A stretch of 64,000 nt of DNA from assembly GCF_030269605.1 (NCBI RefSeq), contig NZ_BSTQ01000002.1, positions 372,001 to 436,000 on the forward strand, written 5' to 3'. The notes under the pieces are model-generated. The model made no database searches. It saw nothing but the letters and a program-made list of their open reading frames with translations, and was not told the DNA's origin. This document shows, piece after piece, positions 56,678-64,000 of this stretch; within the stretch, counting starts at the first letter, position 1; each line of letters opens with the position of its first letter. The position numbers and the translations under genes were made by a program. Origin of the DNA: Lentzea sp. NBRC 105346. GTDB taxonomy: Bacteria; Actinomycetota; Actinomycetes; Mycobacteriales; Pseudonocardiaceae.

Positions 56678-58936
56678 TCAGCCCTGACGTCGTGCCGCCC
56701 ACGCCATCAGCTCGGCCCGGTTGCGCAGGCCCAGCTTGGCCCGGCCGCGGCGCACGTGGTCCTCCACCGTGCGGACCGAGAGGTGCAGCCTGTTGGCGAT
56801 CTGCCGGTTGTCCATCCCGGCAGCGACGAGCCGGGTCACCTCGGTCTCGCGCCGGCTGAGCCCGAACGCCGCGGCCGTCGCCGACGCGCCGTCCAGCGCG
56901 AACGCCGTCGCCTCGTCCAGCCGCAGGCTGTGGCCCCACGCGATGGCGGCGTCCACGGTCGGGCCGGGCAGCGCCTCGATCGCGGCCGTCCGGGCGGCCG
57001 CGACCAGGTCGAGCCACCACCGCGCGCGTTCGGTGTGGGCGAAGAGCGCGAGGTTCTCGGCGGCCGCGATGAGCCGCAACCCGTGCTCGGGGCGGCCCGC
57101 CCGGATCGCGGCGACGCCGAGGCCGTCCAGCGCGTTGGCGACGTCCTGCGGGTGTTCGCCCGCCTCGACCAGCGACCGTTCGAAGTGCTCGCGGGCCTCG
57201 TCGTGGTTGCCGCGCAGCAACGCGTGCGCGCCCGCGGTGTGCACGAGGCGGACGCGCGCGGAGACGGCGTCGATATCGGGGCACAGCGGCAGGGCTTCGG
57301 CGAGCACGGCGGCCGCCTCGTCGAGCTCGCCGCGTTCGAGGGCGTGCCAGGCGAGGTCGTCCAGCGCGAGCACGGTCGCGGACGACTCGCCCAGCCTGCG
57401 GCTGAGCTCCAGCGCCTCGATGGCGACGGTGATCACGCCGTCGGTGTCGCCCTGCGCCATGAGCACCTGGATGGACGCGCGCAGGGCACGGCCGAGCAGC
57501 GTCGCCGAACCGCGGGCGCGTTCCAGGCGGACCGCGTCGGCGGCCAGCCGCATGGCCTCCTCGTGGCGGCCCGCCCACGCGGTGTGGATCGCCATGTGTC
57601 CCAGGGCGAGGCCGCGATAGGCGGAGTTGTGCGACGTGCTGCGCAACGCCGACGCCAGCACGTCGCCGATGTCGCCGGGGTGGCCGTGGTGCAGCCGCAC
57701 CGCGGAGGCGGCCACGGCCAGCAGCAGCTGCCGGTCGTCGCCGCTGCCCGCGAGCCATTCGAGCACGTGCACCACGTTGTCGTGCTCGGCCCGCAGCCGC
57801 CGCGCCACCTCGTACGGCAGGATCATCGTGCTCAGCAGCGGCGCCGCCAGCCTGGCCAGCCAGGCGACGAGCGCCTCGTAGGAGACGGTCTCCTCGTTGT
57901 GCGCGATGAGCTGCTCGCGCGCGTAGTAGCGGATCGACTCGAGCATCCGGAACCTGGCCGCGCCCTCGCGGCGCACCGCGGTGATCAGCGACTTCGCTTC
58001 CAGGTTCATGACCAGCTCGACGTCCAGGCCGAGGGCGGTCACCGCGTCCAGGCCGAACCCGGCGGAGCACACGGAGAGCCGGCGGAACACCGCCTGCTCG
58101 TCCGGCGACAGCAGCTCGTAGCTCCACGCGATCGCCTCGCGCAGGCTGCGGTGCCGGCGTTCCGCGGTGCGCCAACCGCCGGTGAGCAGCGAGAACCGTT
58201 CGTCGAGGCGGGCGTGGATCTCGGTCAGCGGCAACGGCCGCACCAGCGACGCGGCCAGCTCGATCGCCAGCGGCAACCCGTCCAGGCGGGCGCAGATCGC
58301 GGCGATCTCCCTCGGCTGGCCCGCGCTGAGCCGCCATTCCGGGTCGGCGGCGCGGGCGCGGTCGACGAACAGCCGCACGGCGTCGGACCGCGAGCCCAGC
58401 GGCATGCTGCCGACCGGATAGACGACCTCGCCGGGCAGGCGCAGCCGCTCCCGGCTCGTGACGAGGAACCGCAGGTCGGGATGGCTCGCGAGGAACGAGC
58501 CGAGCAGCTCACCGCAGTGGTCGAGCACGTGCTCGCAGTTGTCCACGACGATCGCGCCCGCGTGGCCGCCGCGTGCGTCCAGCGCGTCGACGAACGCCCG
58601 CCGCACCTCGTCGCCACGCGTGACGTTCGCGAGCCGCACGATCGTGACGCCCATCGAGCGGCGGACCAGCACCTCGACCGCCAGCCGCGTCTTGCCGACA
58701 CCCGCGGGCCCGACCAGCGTCACCAATCGGTTGTCCCGCAGCAATGCCGTCAGCTCCGAGAGTTCACGCTCACGTCCGACAAAACTGTCCATGTAGCAAA
58801 CCGGATGTTCTGTCACATTCTCGACAGAGCGCGTTCGCTCCCGATATGCGCGTTGCCGGCACGCCGCTGAGCAATACTTCGCCTTTGCGCTCACCGGCTG
58901 GCCGCACGTGTCGCATACCAGCGGTTCGGCTGTCAC
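56678..58936 (-). CDS. LuxR-family ATPase regulator with N-terminal zinc-ribbon-like motif
   Basis: The product is 752 aa from GTG 58934-58936. Residues 8-26 are Cys-x2-Cys-x10-Cys-x3-Cys, a zinc-ribbon-like motif ending CRQRAYRERT. An NB-ARC/STAND ATPase follows (FVGRERELSEL, Walker A LVGPAGVGKTRLAVE near 85, ARGGHAGAIVVDNCEHVL as Walker B), then a long helical TPR-like middle and a C-terminal LuxR HTH (LSRRETEVTRLVAAGMDNRQIA, then SVRTVEDHVRRGRAKLGL). Such cluster-situated regulators activate PKS operons on ligand binding. It is located between the PKS genes on the same strand and is likely the pathway regulator. The added N-terminal Cys cluster is unusual for the class. Confidence 0.9.
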   Translation of the reverse strand: MTAEPLVCDTCGQPVSAKAKYCSAACRQRAYRERTRSVENVTEHPVCYMDSFVGRERELSELTALLRDNRLVTLVGPAGVGKTRLAVEVLVRRSMGVTIVRLANVTRGDEVRRAFVDALDARGGHAGAIVVDNCEHVLDHCGELLGSFLASHPDLRFLVTSRERLRLPGEVVYPVGSMPLGSRSDAVRLFVDRARAADPEWRLSAGQPREIAAICARLDGLPLAIELAASLVRPLPLTEIHARLDERFSLLTGGWRTAERRHRSLREAIAWSYELLSPDEQAVFRRLSVCSAGFGLDAVTALGLDVELVMNLEAKSLITAVRREGAARFRMLESIRYYAREQLIAHNEETVSYEALVAWLARLAAPLLSTMILPYEVARRLRAEHDNVVHVLEWLAGSGDDRQLLLAVAASAVRLHHGHPGDIGDVLASALRSTSHNSAYRGLALGHMAIHTAWAGRHEEAMRLAADAVRLERARGSATLLGRALRASIQVLMAQGDTDGVITVAIEALELSRRLGESSATVLALDDLAWHALERGELDEAAAVLAEALPLCPDIDAVSARVRLVHTAGAHALLRGNHDEAREHFERSLVEAGEHPQDVANALDGLGVAAIRAGRPEHGLRLIAAAENLALFAHTERARWWLDLVAAARTAAIEALPGPTVDAAIAWGHSLRLDEATAFALDGASATAAAFGLSRRETEVTRLVAAGMDNRQIANRLHLSVRTVEDHVRRGRAKLGLRNRAELMAWAARRQG

Positions 58937-59013
58937 AGGACCCCCTGGGTTACGAATTCCGCGCAGAAATCGTAACCCACCGGACCAGCGCCGATCTCAA
59001 TTGGCCCGCCGTC

Positions 59014-62000
59014 TCAACTCGTTTCGCCGAGAGCTGTGCGCACGAGTGCGTCGAGATCCATCGAGTCGAGATCGTCCGCGGGCACCCCGGGTTCTTCGGT
59101 GGGCGCCATTCGGGTCCGCAGGAACTGGGCCAGCCGGGCGGGGGTCGGTTCGTCGAACGCGACCGCCGGGGACAGCCGCAGTCCCGTCGCCTTGGCCAGC
59201 CGGTTGCGCAGTTCGACCGATCCCCGTGAATCGAAACCGAGGTCGCGGAACGCCCGGTGCGGGTCGACGGCGTCCGGCCCGTCGTGGCCGAGCACCGCAG
59301 CCGCGTGTGTGCGGACCAGGATTTCGAGGTCGCCGGTGAACACCTCCGTGGTTTGTTCGGGTTCGCGCCGGTCGGCGATGGTGATCGTCGTGTCGGCGTT
59401 GATCGCGCGGCTCATCGCACGGATCGCGTCGTCCGGCGACATCGGGGTGAAATTCTCGAACTCGACGAGCGAGTCCGCGGCCATTCCCGCACCCGCCCAC
59501 GGTCCCCACGCGATCGAGGTCGCCTTCCGGCCCTTTTTGCGGCGCCGGCAGGCGAGCGCGTCGAGGAAGGCGTTGCCCGCGGCGTACGCGGCCTGGTCGG
59601 CGCCGCCCCACGTGGCGAAGATCGACGAGAACAACACGAACGCGTCCACGTCCGGGAAGACCGCGTCCAGGTTCGCCGCGCCCAGGGTCTTCGCCGCCAT
59701 GACCTCGTGCAGGCTCTTGGCGTCCAGGTCTTTCAGCGCGCCCATGCGGGCGACTCCGGCCGCGTGGAACACCGCGCGCACCGGTCTTCCTTGTGCCGCA
59801 AGCTCATCCGCGAGACGTTGCAGCGCTTCCCGTTCCGTCACGTCACATTCTTGGTCGCCGCCGGTACGGCTCACCCGCACGACGTGTTCCGCTCCGGCGT
59901 CCTCGAGCCACCTGGCGATCTCCGTGCCGATCGCGCCCGTGCCGCCGGTGATCAGGACCGTGCCGCTCGGGGTCCAGTCGCCGGTTGCGGGCGGGGCCGC
60001 GGTGATCCTTGCCGCGAGGACGCCGTCCGGGGTGAGAGCGAGCTCTGGTTCGTTCAGGGTGAGAGCGGCGCCCAGGTGTGTGACGTCGTCGCCGAGGTCG
60101 ATCAGTCCGGTGTTAGGGATCTCGTGTCTCGCCGCCCGGCCCAGTCCCCACACCGTTGCCTGGATTGGGTTCGTGCGGTCGGTCGTCGCGCACCACACCG
60201 TCCGGCCGGTTGTGTTGCGCAGCAGGTCGACGGTCGCGACCAGGCCCCTCGACACGCCTGGGTGGTCCGGGTGCGGGCGGTCGTCCAGTGCCAGCAACGA
60301 GAGCACGCCGTCCGCTTTGTCGACCTCGTGCACCACTTCGGCGCCCGCGGCCTTCAACGCCTGCACGCAGTCCGTCACTCGATCGCATCCCTCGGGTGCG
60401 ATGACGGCCCAGGTGCCGGTCAATGGTGCTTCCGTTTGCACCGGCTGCCAGGTGACCTCGTACCGCCAGCCGTCCACATCGGACCCAGGCCAATAGCGCT
60501 TTCGTTGGAAGGCATAGGTGGGCAGGTCTATTTGCCGCCCCTTGGGCAGGATGCTCTTCCAGTCGACCTCGGCGCCGTGTACGAACATCTCCGCGACGGC
60601 CTTCAAGGCGGATCCGTTGTGCTGCAGCATGCTTGCCGCGTGTTCGGGTACCAGCGGGATCAGGGTGCCGGGTCCCAGTTCGAGGAACCGCTTGGCGTTC
60701 GCCTCGGTGACCGCGTCCGCGAACCGCACCGGCTCCCGCACCTGGCGCACCCAGTAGTCGGGGGTTGTCACGTCGCCGGTCGCCGTGGGGATCATCCGGA
60801 GCCGCGGCTCGCGGTAGGTGAGCGTGTCGGCGATCTTTTGGAACTCGGCGAGCATCGGGTCCATGTGCTTGGAGTGGAACGCGTGGCTGACCTTGAGCCG
60901 CTTGCCGCCCCAGCGTTGCTCGATCTCCTTGATGAGGTCCTCGTCGCCGGAGAAGACCAGGGAGTCCGGTCCGTTGTAGGCGGCGACGTGCTCGGCGAAC
61001 TCGCCGGCGTCGCCGCGGCGCACCGCGAGCATCGCTCCGGTTCGCGGCAACGCCTGCATGAGCCGCGCGCGTGCGTTGACCAGCGTGCAGGCGTCTTCAA
61101 GCGACAGGACTCCCGCGACGTGCGCGGCGGCGAGCTCGCCGACCGAGTGGCCGATCAGGACGTCCGGCCTTACGCCCCACTTCTCCAGCAGCCGGAACAA
61201 CGCCACTTGCAGTGCGAACAGCGCGGGTTGCGCGTGGCCGGTCTCGTCGATGTCCAGGTCCGGCAGGTCGAGGTGGTGCCTGGTTTCGTCGAGGGCTTGG
61301 GCGAACGCCGGGAACGCCCGGTACAGCTCCTCCCCCATGCCGGCGCGCTGCGCTCCCTGCCCAGGGAACAGGAACGCCGTCTTCCCTTCCACCGCGACAC
61401 CTTCGGCCAACCCGACCACGGCCCGGTGATCGAACAGCGCCCGCGTCGTGACCAGCGACCACGCCACGTCGACCGGATCCGCCTCCACCTGCCGAATCCG
61501 CTCCACCTGTTCCCGCAACGCCCCGGCCGATTTCGCCGACACCACCAACGGAATCGATTCCGCCTCGGCCCCCGCCGGGGGGCGCGAGGCCCCCTTCTTA
61601 AGCGTCTCATGGGGGTCCGACAAAACCGGGCCGGAGGCGGCGCTGACCAGCGAGTTGTCCACAGGCGGCGAGTTGTCCACAGATCGCCCGGCGGCGGCCT
61701 GCGACGCGTTCAAAGTCGATACGCTGGAAAACGGGGGGATCCCCGTCGCGGCGGAGGCCTCCAAGATCACGTGGGCGTTGGTGCCGCTGATGCCGAAGGA
61801 CGAGACAGCGGCGCGGCGGGTGGTCGAGTCCCACGGACGGGCGGCGGTGAGCAGGGAGACGTTGCCCGCGGTCCAGTCGACGGCGGTGGAGGGTTCGTCG
61901 GCGTGCAGGGTGCGCGGGAGGACGCCGTGCCGCATCGCCATGACCATCTTGATCACGCCGGCCACGCCCGCGGCCGCCTGGGTGTGGCCGATGTTGGACT

Positions 62001-64000
62001 TCAGGGATCCCAACCACACCGGGGAGGAGCGCTGGCCGTAGGTGGCCAGCAGTGCCTGCGCCTCGATCGGGTCGCCCAACCGAGTCCCGGTGCCGTGCGC
62101 CTCGACGACATCAACGTCCGAAGTGGACAGACTGGCGGAGGCCAGTGCCGCGCGGATCACGCGTTGCTGCGACGGGCCGCTGGGTGCGGTGAGGCCGTTG
62201 GAGGCGCCGTCGGAGTTGACCGCGGAGCCGCGGATGACGGCGTGCACGCGGTGGCCGTTGCGGCGCGCGTCAGAGAGGCGTTCCAGCAGGAGGATGCCAG
62301 CGCCCTCGGCCCAGCCCGTGCCATCGGCCGACGACGAGAACGACTTGCAGCGGCCGTCCGGGGCGAGGCCGCCCTGACGGGTGAAGTCGACGAAGATGCC
62401 GGGCTTCGACAGCACGGTCACGCCGCCCGCCAGCGCCAGCGTGCACTCGCCCGCTCGCAGCGCCTGCGCCGCCGTGTGCACCGCGACCAGCGAAGACGAG
62501 CACGCCGTGTCGACCGACAGCGCCGGGCCCTCCAGGCCCAGCGTGTACGCGACGCGGCCGGACACCACGCTCGGGCTGGTGCCGGTCAGGCCGAAGCCCT
62601 CCGAAGAGGACAGTGGCGGGCCGTACTCCTGCGCGAACGTGCCGGCGAAGACACCGGTCCGGCTGCCGCGCAACGACGACGGGTCGATGCCCGCGCGTTC
62701 GAGCACCTCCCACGACAGCTCCAGGAACAGCCGCTGCTGCGGGTCCATCGCCAGCGCCTCGCGCGGCGAGATGCCGAAGAAGCCGGCGTCGAACATCGTG
62801 GCGTCGGCGACGAAACCGCCGGGCCAGGAGCGGTCCCAGCCGCGATCGGGTGGGACGGCGCCGATCGCGTCCCGTTCCGCGATGAGCAGCTCCCACAGGT
62901 CTTCCGGCGAGCGCACGCCACCGGGTAGACGGCACGCCATCGCGACGACGGCGATCGGCTCGTCGGACCGGGCGATTTCCTCGAACACCACGGCGTCGCC
63001 GCGCAGGTGCGACGCGAGTCGGCGCGGCGTGGGGTGGTCGAACAGCGCGGAGTCCGGCAGCGCGCGGCCCGTTTCGGCGGACAGCCGGGCGCTCAGTTCG
63101 ACCGCCGATATCGAGTCGAAGCCGAGGTCGGCGAACGCCCGGTCCGCGGCCACCGGCTCGGCGTGACCGAGCACGATCGCCGCCTGCGCGCGGACCACCT
63201 CGAGCAGGTCCCGGTCCTCCGCGACCACCACCGGTGGCTCCGCGTCGAACCAGTACTCCTGCCGCTGGAACGCATAGGTGGGCAACGTGACCCGCTTGCC
63301 GCCGCCGATGATAGCGGGCCAGTCGACCGGCACACCGGCCACGTGCAGCGCGGCGATCGCCGGTAGCAGCGGCTTGTCCTTGCGCAGCAACGAAACGAAC
63401 GCACCATCGGCGCAGGAGCGCGCCAACGTGGTCAGCATCCCACCGGGCCCGACCTCGACGAACCGCGTCACGCCTCGGTCGGCCAGCCGGGACACGCCGT
63501 CGGCGAACCGCACGGTCTGCCGCAGGTTGCGCACCCAGTACTCGGGGGTGTCGAACGCCGCGTCTTCCTCCACTGTGGACACCATGGTGTCGGTCGCCTG
63601 GAACTCCAGGCCCCGCAGGAACTCCTCGAAGTCGCCGAGCACGGGATCCATCGCCTGGGAGTGCGCTGCGAAGCCGATCCGCACCCGCTTGGCCTTCTCC
63701 CAGCGTCCGGCACACGCGAGCACGGCGTCCTCGGGCCCCGACAGCACCACGGACGAAGGCCCGTTGACCGCCCCGATCTCAACGTCCGCGGCGAGGAACC
63801 GCCGAACTTCGTCCTCACCGGCCGGGACAGCGACCATCACGTCGCCCGCGACCCGCTGGCACAGCTGCGACCGCAGCACGATCAACCGGCACGCGTCGTC
63901 CAGTGACAGCACGCCGGCGACGTGCGCGGCGGCCACCTCGCCCGCCGAGTGCCCCAGGACAAGGTCCGGGTGGATCCCCCACGACTCCAGCAGCCGGAAC
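59014..64000 (-). CDS. Type I PKS, partial: AT-ACP then KS-AT-KR-ACP (5' end outside window)
   Basis: About 1661 aa are visible; the gene continues beyond the right edge inside an AT domain. The first AT (GHSAGE near 63945; FAAHS in place of HAFH/YASH near 63660) leads directly to an ACP (LGFDSISAV near 63110) without reduction. Either it is the loading didomain or an elongation module whose KS is off-window. The second module has KS (Cys near 62500), malonyl AT (GHSVGE near 61140, HAFH near 60880), KR (ITGGTGAIG near 59950, Tyr near 59590, Trp 8 residues before it, no LDD, A-type) and ACP (LGFDSRGSV near 59240). The acidic C-terminus ([16 protein letters not shown]) is a docking helix that may pair with the single-module PKS. 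Confidence 0.93.
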   Translation of the reverse strand, partial: FRLLESWGIHPDLVLGHSAGEVAAAHVAGVLSLDDACRLIVLRSQLCQRVAGDVMVAVPAGEDEVRRFLAADVEIGAVNGPSSVVLSGPEDAVLACAGRWEKAKRVRIGFAAHSQAMDPVLGDFEEFLRGLEFQATDTMVSTVEEDAAFDTPEYWVRNLRQTVRFADGVSRLADRGVTRFVEVGPGGMLTTLARSCADGAFVSLLRKDKPLLPAIAALHVAGVPVDWPAIIGGGKRVTLPTYAFQRQEYWFDAEPPVVVAEDRDLLEVVRAQAAIVLGHAEPVAADRAFADLGFDSISAVELSARLSAETGRALPDSALFDHPTPRRLASHLRGDAVVFEEIARSDEPIAVVAMACRLPGGVRSPEDLWELLIAERDAIGAVPPDRGWDRSWPGGFVADATMFDAGFFGISPREALAMDPQQRLFLELSWEVLERAGIDPSSLRGSRTGVFAGTFAQEYGPPLSSSEGFGLTGTSPSVVSGRVAYTLGLEGPALSVDTACSSSLVAVHTAAQALRAGECTLALAGGVTVLSKPGIFVDFTRQGGLAPDGRCKSFSSSADGTGWAEGAGILLLERLSDARRNGHRVHAVIRGSAVNSDGASNGLTAPSGPSQQRVIRAALASASLSTSDVDVVEAHGTGTRLGDPIEAQALLATYGQRSSPVWLGSLKSNIGHTQAAAGVAGVIKMVMAMRHGVLPRTLHADEPSTAVDWTAGNVSLLTAARPWDSTTRRAAVSSFGISGTNAHVILEASAATGIPPFSSVSTLNASQAAAGRSVDNSPPVDNSLVSAASGPVLSDPHETLKKGASRPPAGAEAESIPLVVSAKSAGALREQVERIRQVEADPVDVAWSLVTTRALFDHRAVVGLAEGVAVEGKTAFLFPGQGAQRAGMGEELYRAFPAFAQALDETRHHLDLPDLDIDETGHAQPALFALQVALFRLLEKWGVRPDVLIGHSVGELAAAHVAGVLSLEDACTLVNARARLMQALPRTGAMLAVRRGDAGEFAEHVAAYNGPDSLVFSGDEDLIKEIEQRWGGKRLKVSHAFHSKHMDPMLAEFQKIADTLTYREPRLRMIPTATGDVTTPDYWVRQVREPVRFADAVTEANAKRFLELGPGTLIPLVPEHAASMLQHNGSALKAVAEMFVHGAEVDWKSILPKGRQIDLPTYAFQRKRYWPGSDVDGWRYEVTWQPVQTEAPLTGTWAVIAPEGCDRVTDCVQALKAAGAEVVHEVDKADGVLSLLALDDRPHPDHPGVSRGLVATVDLLRNTTGRTVWCATTDRTNPIQATVWGLGRAARHEIPNTGLIDLGDDVTHLGAALTLNEPELALTPDGVLAARITAAPPATGDWTPSGTVLITGGTGAIGTEIARWLEDAGAEHVVRVSRTGGDQECDVTEREALQRLADELAAQGRPVRAVFHAAGVARMGALKDLDAKSLHEVMAAKTLGAANLDAVFPDVDAFVLFSSIFATWGGADQAAYAAGNAFLDALACRRRKKGRKATSIAWGPWAGAGMAADSLVEFENFTPMSPDDAIRAMSRAINADTTITIADRREPEQTTEVFTGDLEILVRTHAAAVLGHDGPDAVDPHRAFRDLGFDSRGSVELRNRLAKATGLRLSPAVAFDEPTPARLAQFLRTRMAPTEEPGVPADDLDSMDLDALVRTALGETS
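61549..61760. repeat. KS-AT linker element, long copy (partial PKS)
   Basis: A long-form copy with two TTGTCCACAG motifs (61655-61664 and 61673-61682) and the GGGGGGATCCCCG end. It encodes the same [15 protein letters not shown] phrase in frame between KS and AT. Confidence 0.8.

Noticed and set aside
61655..61682. Paired DnaA-box-like 9-mers as a replication origin.
   Set aside because: There is no AT-rich unwinding region, no dnaA or dnaN nearby, and the sites lie inside PKS coding sequence.
34158..64000. Regularly spaced near-identical KS blocks that could be mistaken for a tandem repeat array or CRISPR-like structure.
   Set aside because: The repeats are thousands of bases apart and encode conserved PKS domains.

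Overview
The window is GC-rich DNA with dense, overlapping genes, GTG/TTG starts, modular type I polyketide synthases and secreted glycosidases. This points to a filamentous actinomycete, and I infer the order Pseudonocardiales (Lentzea/Saccharothrix/Amycolatopsis-like). I could not test that assignment. No rRNA, tRNA, CRISPR array, transposase or integrase was found.

Left part (1-6.5 kb): the 3' end of a TPR protein, a GT-B-like protein of unclear role, and a ROK regulator with a palindromic operator candidate. Next comes a compact lasso-peptide locus on the plus strand: a 54-aa precursor at 3977-4141 (a small gene with an intact YxxPxLxxxGxxxxxTxG-type leader), the asparagine-synthetase-like cyclase, and a fused RRE/leader peptidase. 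No exporter gene follows.

Glycan region (6.6-20.5 kb): a GH29-like enzyme on the plus strand faces, across a strong bidirectional terminator, a minus-strand operon GH47 -> GH59 -> GH29. All three operon enzymes are exported and end in ricin-type beta-trefoil domains. A LacI-type palindrome lies just upstream of the operon. A secreted beta-propeller protein and a GH18 chitinase with a DasR-like site follow. Together they look like a toolkit for glycoprotein, glycolipid and chitin scavenging.

Middle (20.6-31.6 kb): a three-gene cobalt-type nitrile hydratase with a split beta subunit, a TldD/PmbA-like gene, a decayed FAD oxidoreductase, an ABC exporter with a two-component system (NatAB-like), a PIG-L deacetylase fused to a propeller, a small unknown gene, and CAP, SGNH and GNAT proteins.

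Right part (31.6 kb to the edge, all minus strand): a hybrid type I/type III polyketide cluster. In transcription order it has a PKS truncated by the window edge (AT-ACP, KS-AT-KR-ACP), a LuxR/ATPase regulator with an N-terminal zinc-ribbon-like motif, two PapA5-like acyltransferases, a one-module PKS, a three-module PKS, a terminal KS-AT-ACP-TE protein, then DpgA, DpgB and DpgD. DpgABD should make 3,5-dihydroxyphenylacetyl-CoA. DpgC is absent here, so that thioester is probably used directly, either as PKS starter or as acyl donor for the acyltransferases. Every KR looks A-type and no DH or ER is visible, which predicts a polyhydroxylated chain. Five of the six KS-AT linkers carry an in-frame repeated DNA element with DnaA-box-like 9-mers, and the sixth (the terminal protein) carries a shortened copy.
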